A DNA stretch of 64,000 nucleotides from Caenibius tardaugens NBRC 16725 (GTDB taxonomy: Bacteria > Pseudomonadota > Alphaproteobacteria > Sphingomonadales > Sphingomonadaceae), in the NCBI RefSeq assembly GCF_003860345.1, contig NZ_CP034179.1:1-64000 (forward strand). Direction: 5' to 3'. Position numbers and translations under genes: made by a program. The notes under the pieces are model-generated. The model made no database searches. It had not been told where the DNA came from and worked only from the letters and a program-made list of their open reading frames with translations. Every line of letters begins with the position of its first letter. Within the stretch, counting starts at the first letter, position 1. Of this stretch, positions 34,012-43,688 are shown piece after piece.

Positions 34012-36933
34012 TCACTTTGCCGGTTTCGCCAGTTCCTGGCCTGCGGGAATGATCGCCAGTCGCCATCCTTCACGGCTGGTCAGGTACTTTTTCGCCAGCT
34101 CCTGCATCTTCTGCGGCGTGGTCTGCGTGTAATCGTTCAGCAGACTGCGCAGCTTTTCCGCACGCTGGGGATCGTAGCTGGCCCCTTCCAACTGGTAGAG
34201 CCAGAACGAGTTTCCGGTGGAGGCACGGCTGATCTTTTGCTTGAGCGGTTCGGTGATACGCGCCAGTTCATCCGTGGTCGGCGGGGTGGCGGCGATTTCC
34301 TTCGCAATCCTGCTGGCTTCCGCAAAGAATGTCGGCACCGCTTCGGGTTCGAGCTGGGCAAAGGCCATGATCCGTCCGCCATCGGGCATGTCGATCGGCC
34401 ATTCGGACATGACCTGCGGTGCATAGCTTGCCCCGGCATGTTCGCGCATCGCATCAAACAGGCGATTGTTGAACAGTTGCACGAGAATTTCGAGCTGGCG
34501 GGATTCGCTCAGCCCGGCAACACCGCCCCCGCTGGGCCAGGCGATGACCGCCGCCGCCTGATTGGGATCGCCACGGTGGTGCAGCACTGTGGGCGTCGCC
34601 TGCGGTGCGGGGAACGCCACCTTGCGGCTGGCTGCATCGGCCGGAATGGCCTCACGCGGCGGCAAGGCCCCAAAGGTCTTTTCCAGCGCGGCAATACCGT
34701 CTTCGCGCTTGAAATCACCAAACATGAGCACTTCGATCGGGCCTTGTTTCAGCAAGGGCTCCCAGACCTTGCGGAAACCTTCCGGCGTGACACCGGCGAG
34801 AACCTTGGGGCTGGGTGTTTCAAAACGCGGGTCGCGGTTGGACAGCAGCCAGTCGAGATCGCGTTGCATCAGGCTGGAAGGCGTTGTCGCATAGCTTTCG
34901 TACTGCAGTTCGGATGCGGCCTTGGCCCGCAGTACAGGATTGGGATCCCACCGCGGCATGCCCAGCTTCGCCGCGAACAGATAGAGCTGATCAGCCAGAT
35001 CCGCCGCACGTGTTTCCGCCGAAAACTGGAACGATGCATCATCGACACGGAAGTCGAAGCCCATCTTGCGACCGGTGGAAATACGATCGAGCGCATCCTG
35101 CCCCAGCGGCCCGATCCCCGAACCGATCAGCGCCATCTGCCCCAACTGGATATAAGGGGCGTCCTGCGCGGTGAAGCCACGATAACCGGAACCGAAGCGC
35201 ACCTGCAAATTCACCCGACCCGGTTCGGCATTGTTCGGCCAGAGCAAGGCGCGCACGCCGTTGGACAATTGCACCCATTCGACCTGCATGACACCGATCG
35301 GCGCGCTCTTGAGCACGGTCCCCGGTTTGCCGATCGGAGGAAGGTCTGCGAACGAAATCGCCGCTGCCGCATCGCGTGAACTGGCCGTTGCCGCCACCGG
35401 TTCTGCCAGAGCCAGTCTGAATGCGTCCGCATCGGCTTCGCCCGTCACCGGCGTGTTCATGACCCCGCGAATAACCGCGCCCGCGAACAGTGCCCGCGTA
35501 TGATCCCGTATCGCCTCAGGCGTGAAACGCGCGCGCATGTCGCGGAAAACCTGCAGCACCACTTCGGGCGTCGCCACGGCTTCGCGAATATCCACCGCGT
35601 TGACCACATCGTCCGCCAGTTTGGAACCGGCCATGACTGTCCGTTCTTCCACGCTGCTGGCGAACGCCACGTCGTATTCCGCGAGTTCGCGGTCGATTTC
35701 CTGCTGCGTGGGCGGATTGGCAATGGCGTCGGCAATGACGGCGCGAACATCCTTCAGCGCGGCTTTCCAGTCGCTGCCCAGCGGGGTCACATTGACGAAC
35801 GTACCATCGGCCGAACGGCTCACCTTGTCCTGCCCGACCTGGGCGAACAGATAACTGCCTCCGGCGCGCGCGCGCTCTTCCAGCTTGCGGTTAATGATCG
35901 CCTGCGAAATCGCATCCAGCATGATCCCGCGATTGTATTCGATATTGTCGATCACCTGCTTGTAGGGGCGCAGGAACGCGTAGTTGATATTGCGCGGCAG
36001 GTCCGGTTCGACCAGCACCCGCGTTTCACCGACCGGATTGGCAGGATCGCTTCCGGCAGGGGCCTGAGGCTTGCCGAAATCAGGGGCTTCAGTTTTCTTG
36101 CCTTTGCCTTTCCAGTCGGCGAACCAGCGTTCGATCTCACCGGCCAGAACCATCGGATCGGCATCGCCCACCGCCACAATCACCGTATTGTCCGGACGAT
36201 ACCACCGATCATGGAACGCCTGCACCGATACTGCGGTTGCCCCGCGCAAAGACTCGTCCGTACCGATCGGTGCCCGAGTCGCCAGCGGCTGGCCCGCAAA
36301 AAACGTCTCGCGGGTCGCATCACCGATACGCATCGACGCCCCGCCCCGTTCACGCTTTTCCGCCAGAACGATGGGGACTTCCGTGTTGATGTTGGGCTGG
36401 CTCAGAACCGGTTCGCGAACCATGCCCGACAACAGACGGAAACTCTCGTTCAGTGTCGTGGCGCTGGCATTGGGCAAATCGAGTTTGTACACAGTCTGCG
36501 TCGCGCTGGTCTGTGCGTTCGTATCGCTGCCGAATGTCGCCCCGAGACGCTGCCACGTGGGGATCGCCTCGGCCACACCCAGATACTTGGACTGACGGAA
36601 CAGCAAATGCTCCAGCAAGTGGGCATAACCGCGCTCTTGCTCGCTTTCGTACATCGACCCCGCATCGACCGCGATTCGTATCGAAACCTGGCCTGGCGGC
36701 ACATTGTTGCGGCGAACCGCATAACGCAGGCCGTTGCCGAGCGTGCCGAACACCCATTCCGGATCATGCGGAATATCCGTGCCCCGATATATCCATGGAT
36801 CGGTCTTCTCGACGGACTTTACCGCCTTGGCCGATGCCTGCTGCGCTATCGCAACGGTCGGCTGCAGAAGCAGCGGAAGCGGGAGGGTAATGGCGATCGC
36901 CGCGAACAGCCGGGATACTCTGGTCATGGTCAT
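34012..36933 (-). CDS. Secreted M16-family zinc metallopeptidase, double domain
   Basis: A 973-residue periplasmic peptidase of the pitrilysin/insulinase family. The signal peptide covers residues 1-32 (RLFAAIAITLPLPLLL, ending AIAQQA). The first catalytic lobe has the inverted zinc motif HLLEH at 105-109 inside GYAHLLEHLLF. The second half repeats the M16 fold without a zinc motif, as in two-lobed members (AQDAPYIQLGQMALIGSGI, FGDFKREDGIAALEKTFG). Substrates are unknown. I use the ATG that begins the signal peptide (MTMTRVSRL), not the one 25 codons earlier. It is divergent from nfuA. Confidence 0.9.
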   Translation of the reverse strand: MTMTRVSRLFAAIAITLPLPLLLQPTVAIAQQASAKAVKSVEKTDPWIYRGTDIPHDPEWVFGTLGNGLRYAVRRNNVPPGQVSIRIAVDAGSMYESEQERGYAHLLEHLLFRQSKYLGVAEAIPTWQRLGATFGSDTNAQTSATQTVYKLDLPNASATTLNESFRLLSGMVREPVLSQPNINTEVPIVLAEKRERGGASMRIGDATRETFFAGQPLATRAPIGTDESLRGATAVSVQAFHDRWYRPDNTVIVAVGDADPMVLAGEIERWFADWKGKGKKTEAPDFGKPQAPAGSDPANPVGETRVLVEPDLPRNINYAFLRPYKQVIDNIEYNRGIMLDAISQAIINRKLEERARAGGSYLFAQVGQDKVSRSADGTFVNVTPLGSDWKAALKDVRAVIADAIANPPTQQEIDRELAEYDVAFASSVEERTVMAGSKLADDVVNAVDIREAVATPEVVLQVFRDMRARFTPEAIRDHTRALFAGAVIRGVMNTPVTGEADADAFRLALAEPVAATASSRDAAAAISFADLPPIGKPGTVLKSAPIGVMQVEWVQLSNGVRALLWPNNAEPGRVNLQVRFGSGYRGFTAQDAPYIQLGQMALIGSGIGPLGQDALDRISTGRKMGFDFRVDDASFQFSAETRAADLADQLYLFAAKLGMPRWDPNPVLRAKAASELQYESYATTPSSLMQRDLDWLLSNRDPRFETPSPKVLAGVTPEGFRKVWEPLLKQGPIEVLMFGDFKREDGIAALEKTFGALPPREAIPADAASRKVAFPAPQATPTVLHHRGDPNQAAAVIAWPSGGGVAGLSESRQLEILVQLFNNRLFDAMREHAGASYAPQVMSEWPIDMPDGGRIMAFAQLEPEAVPTFFAEASRIAKEIAATPPTTDELARITEPLKQKISRASTGNSFWLYQLEGASYDPQRAEKLRSLLNDYTQTTPQKMQELAKKYLTSREGWRLAIIPAGQELAKPAK

Positions 36934-37030
36934 GCTATAGAAAGGCTTAGCATGAAGGACCAGTGAATAGGCACGTAGTTTGATGATCGCGCCTTGACCC
37001 CGGGGCAATGTCTCTTACATCGCACGCACT

Positions 37031-37609
37031 ATGTACATAGAAACCGAAACCACGCCCAACCCCGCCACACTGAAGTTCCTGCCCGGCAGGAAAGTGATGG
37101 AAGTCGGCACACGCGAATTCGCTTCACCCGAAGCGGCGGAAGCGTCGCCGCTCGCGGACGCACTGTTCGCTTCCGGCGAAGTCACCGGCGTATTCTTCGG
37201 TTCCGATTTTATCTCGGTAACGGCAGGCCCCGGCGCGGACTGGAGCCAGTTGAAACCGCAGGTCGTGTCGATACTGCTCGATCATTTCATCAGCGAAGCC
37301 CCCCTCTTTGCCGGCGGCAGTGCTGCGGATATCGCGCTGCCAACTGACACGGATGACGCATTCGAAGATGATCCGGCGGATGGCGATATTATCGACCAGA
37401 TCAAGGAATTGCTCGAAACGCGCGTGCGCCCCGCCGTGGCCAACGATGGTGGCGACATCATCTATCGCGGCTATCGCGAAGGTGTCGTGTTTCTGACCAT
37501 GCAGGGCGCCTGTTCGGGCTGCCCGTCATCGTCGGCAACGCTGAAGAATGGTATCGAAGCGCTGCTGAAGCACTACGTTCCCGAAGTTACCGAAGTTCGC
37601 GCAGCGTGA
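37031..37609 (+). CDS. nfuA: Fe-S cluster carrier protein, Nfu type
   Basis: Receives and delivers Fe-S clusters to target enzymes. The 192-residue protein has the N-terminal Nfu domain (YIETETTPNPATLKFLPGR) and the C-terminal NifU-like domain from about residue 120 (IKELLETRVRPAVANDGGDI) with the cluster-binding Cys161-x-x-Cys164 in GACSGCPSS. The domain order is that of mitochondrial and alphaproteobacterial Nfu1. First gene of a run with tsaB and rimI; MiaB, an Fe-S enzyme, lies 3 kb downstream. Confidence 0.95.
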   Translation: MYIETETTPNPATLKFLPGRKVMEVGTREFASPEAAEASPLADALFASGEVTGVFFGSDFISVTAGPGADWSQLKPQVVSILLDHFISEAPLFAGGSAADIALPTDTDDAFEDDPADGDIIDQIKELLETRVRPAVANDGGDIIYRGYREGVVFLTMQGACSGCPSSSATLKNGIEALLKHYVPEVTEVRAA

Positions 37610-37637
37610 TCGCATCCGCTTGAACCCGGCCATACTG

Positions 37638-38258
37638 GTGCAAACGCTCGCCATCGATTGCGCAACGGAAAACTGCTCGGCCGGCCTGTTCGCCAACGGA
37701 GAACTGGCAGGGGGCGATTGCAGAACCCTGGGGCGCGGTCACGCAGAACATCTGGTTCCGATGATTGCCGCGCTTCCGGGGCAAGGTCGTGCTGACCGGA
37801 TTGCCGTCTCGCTCGGCCCCGGAAGTTTTACCGGCGTACGAATCGGACTCGCAACGGCGCGGGCGCTTGCGCTTGCCTGGGGGGCACAGGTGATCGGCTA
37901 TCCGACTCTGGCTCTGGTCTCGGCCATGGCCCGCGCGCAGGCAGGCGCCGTTCCAGTCAGTGTCGTCATGACCGGTGGGCATGGAGAATGGTTCGTTCAG
38001 GAATTCGACGCAGATGGCCGATCGCTCGCTCCGCTAGCCTCTCTGCGTCCGGATGATGCCGCAAGACTATCCCGGACCGATCTGGTCGCAGGCAGCCAGG
38101 CCGAAGCACTGGTGGCATTGCGCGGATATGGCACTGCCCTGCCCATTCTCCCTGATGCCCGGCAATTTGCCCTGCTCGACGAAACAGCGCTGGTTGCCGA
38201 TGCCGCACCGCTTTATGGTCGTGCACCGGACGCCAAACTGCCGGGGCAAGCGCAATGA
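37638..38258 (+). CDS. tsaB: tRNA threonylcarbamoyladenosine biosynthesis protein TsaB
   Basis: Partner of TsaD in making t6A37 in tRNAs that read ANN codons. The 206-residue protein shows the ASKHA-fold opening QTLAIDCATENCSAGLF, GHAEHLVPMI, and the central SLGPGSFTGVRIGLATARALA, which is diagnostic. No ATG fits. I chose a GTG that puts the first strand at residue 2, as in the family; a TTG six codons earlier is the alternative, and neither has a clear ribosome binding site, which suggests coupling to nfuA. Its end overlaps rimI by 4 nt. Confidence 0.93.
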   Translation: MQTLAIDCATENCSAGLFANGELAGGDCRTLGRGHAEHLVPMIAALPGQGRADRIAVSLGPGSFTGVRIGLATARALALAWGAQVIGYPTLALVSAMARAQAGAVPVSVVMTGGHGEWFVQEFDADGRSLAPLASLRPDDAARLSRTDLVAGSQAEALVALRGYGTALPILPDARQFALLDETALVADAAPLYGRAPDAKLPGQAQ

Positions 38259-38734
38259 CCGTTTCGCAGCTGTCTGACGACGATATTGATCGCATTGTCG
38301 ACGTCATGGGTACCGCTTTCGACCCCGCATTTGGCGAAGCCTGGAACAGACGGCAGGTCACCGATGCGCTGACAATCGGCAATTGTCGTTACGGGATTGT
38401 CGATTCGACAGGGCATGCACCAGAACAAGGCATTGCTGCAGCAGGATTTTTTATGATCCGCGGCGTACTCGATGAAGCGGAACTTCTACTATTGGCGGTC
38501 AAACCTGAAATACGGGGACGAGGCCTGGGCAGAAAACTTCTCGAAATGTTCGAAGCCGATGCAACAAATCATGGCCAAACGAGACTTTTTCTGGAAATGC
38601 GCGCCGGAAATCCTGCAGAATTTCTTTATCGTAAATTCGGGTTTACGCAAATTGGCAGGCGACCAAAGTATTATACAGGCGCCGATGGAACCCGCCTGGA
38701 CGCGTTAACCTTCGAAAAATTACTTCCATCCTAG
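38255..38734 (+). CDS. rimI: Ribosomal protein S18 alanine N-acetyltransferase
   Basis: A 159-residue GNAT enzyme that acetylates the N-terminus of S18, or a close relative. The acetyl-CoA site is VKPEIRGRGLGRKLLEMF, followed by LFLEMRAGNPAEFLYRKFGF and RRPKYY, the RimI pattern. The start overlaps the tsaB stop as ATGA, and tsaB-rimI adjacency is common across bacteria, which supports the specific call over a generic acetyltransferase. Confidence 0.88.
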   Translation: MTVSQLSDDDIDRIVDVMGTAFDPAFGEAWNRRQVTDALTIGNCRYGIVDSTGHAPEQGIAAAGFFMIRGVLDEAELLLLAVKPEIRGRGLGRKLLEMFEADATNHGQTRLFLEMRAGNPAEFLYRKFGFTQIGRRPKYYTGADGTRLDALTFEKLLPS

Positions 38735-38874
38735 CCAATTTCGCTTCTGCTCCATAATCAAACACCTATGTAGTTTTACTTGAAAAAGTGCTGCTACACG
38801 TGCAAGGCCGTTTTTGACGGGAGCCCTATCACGACTTTGCCCCTGAGAGAGGCCAAGAAGTTAAGAGGCAATTT

Positions 38875-39321
38875 ATGGAAGCCATACAACAAGACTTGAA
38901 AGAAACGCTTATCACGCTCACGTCGGATATCGTTGCTGCACATGTATCCAACAACAACGTGACGGTTGAAGATGTGCCCGCGCTCATCACCAACGTGTAC
39001 AGCGCTCTTTCCAGTCTCGGAGAAACCGCGCCGGTACAGGAAGAGAAACTCGAACCCGCCGTATCCATTCGCGCATCCGTCAAACCCGAATTCGTGGTCT
39101 GCCTGGAATGCGGCAAGAAAATGAAAATGCTGAAACGGCACCTTGCTACCGATCATGGAATTTCGACGGAAGAATATCGCGTCCGCTGGGGTCTGAGCGC
39201 AGATTATCCACTGGTCGCTCCAAACTACGCAAAAACGCGCCGGGAACTGGCGAAGAAAATTGGCCTCGGCCGTAAACCGGGGCAAAAACGGGGTCGCAAA
39301 CCTCGTTCCGCGGCAAAGTAA
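38875..39321 (+). CDS. mucR: Ros/MucR-family zinc-finger transcriptional regulator
   Basis: A 148-residue DNA-binding regulator. In alphaproteobacteria the family silences AT-rich promoters for exopolysaccharide, motility and virulence-type genes, and usually represses itself. The N-terminal half (ITLTSDIVAAHVSNNNV, VPALITNVYSAL) is the oligomerising part. The zinc finger is C-L-E-C...H-L-A-T-D-H in FVVCLECGKKMKMLKRHLATDHG, followed by YRVRWGLSADYPLVAPNY and a basic tail (GRKPGQKRGRKPR). The 140-bp upstream gap is visibly more AT-rich than its surroundings, consistent with autoregulation, though no site can be pinned down. Confidence 0.95.
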   Translation: MEAIQQDLKETLITLTSDIVAAHVSNNNVTVEDVPALITNVYSALSSLGETAPVQEEKLEPAVSIRASVKPEFVVCLECGKKMKMLKRHLATDHGISTEEYRVRWGLSADYPLVAPNYAKTRRELAKKIGLGRKPGQKRGRKPRSAAK

Positions 39322-39335
39322 CCTGCCCCGCAAAC

Positions 39336-39364
39336 TTGTTAGTTCTGCCCCGCCCCGCTAAGGT
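39336..39364 (+). promoter_or_regulatory. Candidate fur promoter embedded in the mucR terminator
   Basis: TTGTTA (39336-39341) and TAAGGT (39359-39364) are 17 bp apart. The -10 box falls in the loop of the mucR terminator, which would put the transcription start near 39371 with a leader of about 40 nt. CTGCCCC occurs three times here (39324, 39345, 39382). Confidence 0.35.
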
Positions 39365-39380
39365 GGCGGGGCATTTTATT
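39352..39380 (+). terminator. Rho-independent terminator after mucR
   Basis: GCCCCGC (39352-39358) pairs with GCGGGGC (39366-39372), followed by ATTTTATTT. It lies only 30 nt before the fur start codon. Confidence 0.75.
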
Positions 39381-39409
39381 TCTGCCCCAATTATTTGCCC
39401 GAGGAAACA

Positions 39410-39832
39410 TTGCACCAGGCAATCGACATTGAACAGCTGTGCCACGATCGCGGCTTGCGTATAACCGAACAACGCCGCGTGATCGCGCGCGTCCTGTCCG
39501 AGAGCGTGGACCACCCTGACGTTGAAAAACTGCACGAACGCGCATCAGCCATCGACCCCGGCATATCCATTGCCACTGTCTACCGGACCGTCCGCCTGTT
39601 CGAAGAAGCCGGCATTCTGGATCGCCACGATTTCGGCGACGGCCGCGCCCGCTACGAAGCCGCGCCCGAAGCACATCACGATCATCTGATTGACGTGGAA
39701 ACCGGCAAGGTCGTCGAATTCGTCGACCCCGAACTGGAAGCGCTGCAACGACAGATCGCAGAACGTCTGGGTTATCGTCTCGTCGATCACCGGATGGAAT
39801 TGTACGGCGTCCGCATCGATCGAGAGGATTGA
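39410..39832 (+). CDS. fur: Fur-family metal-dependent transcriptional regulator
   Basis: A 140-residue metal-sensing repressor. It has the winged helix (GLRITEQRRVIARVL, SIATVYRTVRLFEEAGI), the metal-site stretch APEAHHDHLID and the C-terminal dimerisation domain. The structural CxxC of gammaproteobacterial Fur is replaced by DVETG, as in many alphaproteobacterial Fur/Mur proteins, some of which respond to manganese; iron or manganese cannot be decided here. I start at a TTG 5 nt after GAGG; another TTG five codons earlier is possible. No ATG fits. It is followed after 7 nt by plsC. Confidence 0.9.
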   Translation: MHQAIDIEQLCHDRGLRITEQRRVIARVLSESVDHPDVEKLHERASAIDPGISIATVYRTVRLFEEAGILDRHDFGDGRARYEAAPEAHHDHLIDVETGKVVEFVDPELEALQRQIAERLGYRLVDHRMELYGVRIDRED

Positions 39833-39839
39833 TCGCAGC

Positions 39840-40646
39840 ATGCTGCCCCCACCCGGGCAGAACGGTTCTGATTACCAGCATCCAGCCGGGCCTGCCTTGA
39901 TTGGCGTGCTCGGCTGGATGCTTTTCGGTACCCGCGTCTTTCTGCTGCTGCTGCTTCTGGCCAGCGTCCTCCCGCTGCTGCTAATCACCCGCCTGTTCAC
40001 CCGACGGCGGATCTGGCCGCAAATCTACTTTCGCGGGGTCTGCCGAATTATCGGGCTGCGGACGCGCGTACACGGCAGGCCACAACATAACGCCCTCTAC
40101 CTCCCCAATCACATCAGTTGGATGGACATTCCCGCTCTGCTCGGCACAACGGGCAGCGCATTTGTCGCCAATGACAGCCTTGCTGGATCACGCCTCTTCA
40201 AGGTGCTGGCAGACATGAACGACACCGTGTTCATTGCCCGCCATCGCCGCACCACGATTGGCGCCCAGGTGGAAGATGTTCGCCGCGCCCTGTCGGACGC
40301 AGGCGCCTTGACCATTTTCATCGAAGGCACGACCAGCGACGGGGCCGGTGTACTCCCCTTCAAAAGCGCCCTGCTTTCCGCACTCGAACCCCTTCCGGAT
40401 GACGTCACCGTGCAACCGGTATTCCTGCACTATGCCGATGGTCGCGCGGTGGCCTGGGTGGGTGACGAACCCGGACTGGACAATGTGAAACGCATGCTGT
40501 CGCGCTGGCGCGCAATCCGGCTCGACCTCTATTTTTGCGATCCCCTGGATGGCGAGAGCCTGCAAAATCGGAAAATGATGGCCGCGGCCGCACAACAGGC
40601 CGTTGTCACGAGAATGGGCGCGCCCTCCTCCCCCCTTCACGAATGA
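39840..40646 (+). CDS. plsC: 1-acyl-sn-glycerol-3-phosphate acyltransferase
   Basis: Adds the second acyl chain to lysophosphatidic acid in phospholipid synthesis at the inner membrane. The 268-residue protein has one hydrophobic segment (about residues 20-48, [15 protein letters not shown]) and the acyltransferase blocks: [11 protein letters not shown] (a variant of the usual NHxSxxD), [28 protein letters not shown] (block III, EGT) and VQPVFLHY (block IV). It follows fur by 7 nt and overlaps miaB by 4 nt. Confidence 0.88.
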   Translation: MLPPPGQNGSDYQHPAGPALIGVLGWMLFGTRVFLLLLLLASVLPLLLITRLFTRRRIWPQIYFRGVCRIIGLRTRVHGRPQHNALYLPNHISWMDIPALLGTTGSAFVANDSLAGSRLFKVLADMNDTVFIARHRRTTIGAQVEDVRRALSDAGALTIFIEGTTSDGAGVLPFKSALLSALEPLPDDVTVQPVFLHYADGRAVAWVGDEPGLDNVKRMLSRWRAIRLDLYFCDPLDGESLQNRKMMAAAAQQAVVTRMGAPSSPLHE

Positions 40647-42007
40647 GCGCTTTTCCCATAAGTGCGCGCGCCATGACCGGAACCTCCACCCCCAAGACCT
40701 ATCGAGTCAAAAGCTTCGGCTGCCAGATGAACGTCTATGACGGCGAACGCATGGCCGAATTGCTCGCCGCCAAGGGCATCAGCCCTGCGGCGGATGGAGA
40801 AGACGCCGATCTGGTCGTGCTCAACACCTGCCATATCCGTGAAAAGGCAGCAGAAAAGGTCTATTCCGACATCGGACGCCTGAAGAAGGCTGATGGTTCG
40901 AAACCCCTGATTGCGGTTGCCGGCTGTGTTGCGCAGGCCGAAGGCGAAGAAATCATGGCCCGTGCCCCGGCAGTATCGATGGTGGTTGGTCCGCAAGCCT
41001 ATCATCGCCTGCCCGAACTGCTCGACAAGGCGGTTCAGGGGGAACGCGCGACCGACACCGATATGCCGGCCAACGCCAAATTCGATGTCTTGCCACAGCG
41101 TCGCCGGTCCGGCCCGAGCGCCTTTCTGACAGTGCAGGAAGGTTGCGACAAGTTTTGCACCTATTGCGTCGTCCCCTATACACGCGGCGCAGAAATATCC
41201 CGCCCTTATAAAGACTTGATAGCAGAAGCGGAGAAGCTGGTAGAAAACGGCGCGCGCGAGATCACGCTGCTGGGCCAGAATGTCAACGCATGGTCGGGCG
41301 ACGATGCCAAAGGCCAGAACATCGGGCTGGACGGTCTGATCCGGCAACTGGACCGCCTGCCCGATCTGCAGCGCATTCGATATACGACGAGCCATCCGAT
41401 GGACATGAGCGAAGGGCTGATTGCCGCCCACGGTGACGTCGAAAAACTGATGCCCTACCTGCACCTGCCGGTGCAAAGCGGTTCCGATCGCGTGCTCAAG
41501 GCCATGAATCGCAGCCATACGGCAGAAAGTTACCTGCGATTGCTCGACCGGTTTCGCGCCGTGCGGCCAGATATCGCGCTGTCGGGCGATTTCATCGTCG
41601 GTTTCCCCGGTGAAACCGATGCGGAGTTTGAAGAGACGCTGCGCCTGGTTGATGCGGTGCGTTATGCCGCCGCCTTCAGCTTCAAATACTCCCCTCGCCC
41701 CGGCACCCCGGCGGCGGAGATGGACCGCATGATCGCCGCCGAAGTGATGGACGAACGCCTCCAACGCTTGCAGGCCGCCGTGAATCGCGACCAGTTGGCA
41801 TTCAATCAGGCATCGGTGGGGCGCACCTGCGATGTTCTGGTCGAACGCAAGGGCAAGCTTCCGGGGCAATGGCTCGGCAAATCGCCATGGCTGCAGTCTG
41901 TCCACTTCATCGGCGATGCCGCGATTGGCGATCTGGTGACGGTCGAACTGGCAGAAGCCGGCCCCAATTCGCTGTCCGGACGCCTGCTTCAGGCAGCCGC
42001 AGCCTGA
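40643..42007 (+). CDS. miaB: tRNA-2-methylthio-N6-isopentenyladenosine synthase MiaB
   Basis: Radical-SAM methylthiotransferase that modifies A37 of tRNAs reading UNN codons. The 454-residue protein has the N-terminal cluster cysteines Cys27, Cys63 and Cys95 (SFGCQMN, NTCHIRE, AGCVAQ), the radical-SAM CxxxCxxC at 168-175 (GCDKFCTYC), LLGQNVNAW, and a C-terminal TRAM domain ([16 protein letters not shown]). I start at the ATG overlapping the plsC stop; the ATG ten codons later is possible. Part of the run leading to phoH, ybeY and corC, as in many bacteria. Confidence 0.95.
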   Translation: MSAFPISARAMTGTSTPKTYRVKSFGCQMNVYDGERMAELLAAKGISPAADGEDADLVVLNTCHIREKAAEKVYSDIGRLKKADGSKPLIAVAGCVAQAEGEEIMARAPAVSMVVGPQAYHRLPELLDKAVQGERATDTDMPANAKFDVLPQRRRSGPSAFLTVQEGCDKFCTYCVVPYTRGAEISRPYKDLIAEAEKLVENGAREITLLGQNVNAWSGDDAKGQNIGLDGLIRQLDRLPDLQRIRYTTSHPMDMSEGLIAAHGDVEKLMPYLHLPVQSGSDRVLKAMNRSHTAESYLRLLDRFRAVRPDIALSGDFIVGFPGETDAEFEETLRLVDAVRYAAAFSFKYSPRPGTPAAEMDRMIAAEVMDERLQRLQAAVNRDQLAFNQASVGRTCDVLVERKGKLPGQWLGKSPWLQSVHFIGDAAIGDLVTVELAEAGPNSLSGRLLQAAAA

Positions 42008-42093
42008 ACTTTTCCACTGCGCTCTTTGGTTGTTCGGCTTGCCCTAGGCCACAACCGTATTATCTTTCAGATGCACCACCTTGAAAGGAGCGC

Positions 42094-43128
42094 ATGGGCC
42101 GTAAACCACACCGCGCCGTGTCCGAATCGGCGCAACTTCGCCCCTCGGACAGAGCCTCGCACAGGCGGGCTCGCGCCGAAGTGGAATTCGAGGAACAGAC
42201 CGTCCTTGGCGTTCTGTTCGGAGAATTCGACGCCAACCTGGTCCAGCTTGAAAATCGCCTGGGCGTTTATATCAGCGCACGGGGCAACCGTGTGCTGATC
42301 GAAGGGTCCGAAGACTCCGTGGCCCGCGCCCGCGATGTTCTAAAAGGCATGCATCGGCGCCTTATCGAAGGGCAGGAAATCGATGCCGGCGCGATTGAAT
42401 CGCTGATCGCCATGTCGAACGAACCGACGCTGGACGGCATCATCTCCGGCAAGGAACCTGCCGGTGGCGGCATCATGATCCGCACCCGGCGCAAGACCAT
42501 CGTGCCGCGCTCGGCCACCCAGATCGACTATATGAAAGCTCTGGCCAGCAAGGACATGATCTTTGCACTCGGCCCCGCTGGCACGGGCAAGACGTATCTC
42601 GCAGTGGCGCAGGCGGTCAGTCAGCTGATCACCGGCAGCGTGCAGCGGCTGATCCTTTCCCGCCCTGCGGTGGAAGCTGGCGAGCGGCTGGGCTTCCTGC
42701 CCGGGGACATGAAGGAAAAAGTCGATCCTTATCTGCGTCCACTGTACGACGCGCTGTACGACTGCATGCCGCCGGAACAGGTCGAACGCCGCCTCGCCAG
42801 TGGCGAGATCGAGGTCGCGCCGATTGCCTTCATGCGCGGGCGCACGCTGGCCGATGCTTTCGTCATTCTGGATGAAGCGCAGAACACCACGCGCGAACAG
42901 ATGAAGATGTTCCTCACCCGCTTCGGGATGAACAGCCGCATGGTCATTTGCGGCGACCCGAGGCAAGTGGACATCCTCGGAGGCGACCGGATGAGCGGGC
43001 TGGCCGATGCTGTAGAACGGCTGGAAGGGGTCGATGGCATCGCCATTACCCGTTTCACGGCGGCAGACGTCGTCCGTCACCCTATCGTCGGCCGAATCGT
43101 CGAAGCCTACGAAGGCAAGGACGCCTGA
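42094..43128 (+). CDS. ybeZ: PhoH-family ATPase (YbeZ type)
   Basis: A 344-residue cytosolic ATPase, a partner of YbeY in RNA metabolism in other bacteria. It has an N-terminal KH-like region (LGVYISARGNRVLIEGSED), Walker A GPAGTGKT at 160-167, LSRPAVEAGERLGFLPGDM, Walker B region VILDEAQNTT, and the sensor stretch RMVICGDPRQVD. The gene order miaB-ybeZ-ybeY-corC supports the name. GGAG sits just before the ATG. Confidence 0.93.
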   Translation: MGRKPHRAVSESAQLRPSDRASHRRARAEVEFEEQTVLGVLFGEFDANLVQLENRLGVYISARGNRVLIEGSEDSVARARDVLKGMHRRLIEGQEIDAGAIESLIAMSNEPTLDGIISGKEPAGGGIMIRTRRKTIVPRSATQIDYMKALASKDMIFALGPAGTGKTYLAVAQAVSQLITGSVQRLILSRPAVEAGERLGFLPGDMKEKVDPYLRPLYDALYDCMPPEQVERRLASGEIEVAPIAFMRGRTLADAFVILDEAQNTTREQMKMFLTRFGMNSRMVICGDPRQVDILGGDRMSGLADAVERLEGVDGIAITRFTAADVVRHPIVGRIVEAYEGKDA

Positions 43129-43188
43129 CGCTGTTTCGCGGGGAACAGCGCTCGACTTGACCGCATCGCGGCGGCAAAGGGTCGTGCG

Positions 43189-43683
43189 ATGGAACTGGAA
43201 ATCGACATCGAACAGCCATGGCCTGATTCGGCCGATTGGGAATCTTTGACCACGCGCGCGGCCGCTACGCTGGCCGGGATCGCGCCCGAACTGGCGAATC
43301 CTCGCTTGCTGACCAGCGTACTGTTCACCTCCGATGCGGAAATCCATGTCCTGAATCGCGAATGGCGGGGCAAGGACAAGCCCACCAACGTCCTGTCATT
43401 TCCCATGCTGGATCAGGACGCGCTGCTTGCCTTACCCGATGCCGGCCCCCCCGAAATGCTGGGCGATATCGCGCTGGCCTGGGAAACCTGCCAACGCGAG
43501 GCCGGGGAAAAGCACATCACCGTGGAAGACCATGCCACGCACCTGATCATTCATGCCCTGCTGCACCTTGCCGGACATGATCATGAAATTTCACCCGAAG
43601 ATGCCCGCACAATGGAAAAACTGGAAATAAAGACGCTTGCACTGATGGGCATCGCCGACCCATATGGTGACCACCATTATTGA
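43189..43683 (+). CDS. ybeY: Endoribonuclease YbeY
   Basis: Zinc-dependent single-strand endoribonuclease that matures 16S rRNA 3' ends and helps 70S quality control. The 164-residue protein has NREWRGKDKPTNVLSFP and the zinc triad His122, His126 and His132 in HALLHLAGHDH. It follows ybeZ by 60 nt and is followed directly by corC. Confidence 0.95.
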   Translation: MELEIDIEQPWPDSADWESLTTRAAATLAGIAPELANPRLLTSVLFTSDAEIHVLNREWRGKDKPTNVLSFPMLDQDALLALPDAGPPEMLGDIALAWETCQREAGEKHITVEDHATHLIIHALLHLAGHDHEISPEDARTMEKLEIKTLALMGIADPYGDHHY

Positions 43684-43688
43684 GGGAG

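Noticed and set aside
35500-36966. A 488-codon plus-strand ORF opposite the M16 peptidase (similar shadows at 32410-33861, 8957-10129 and 34006-35379)
   Set aside because: Antisense shadows of well-supported genes, rich in Arg, His and Gly and without recognisable motifs.
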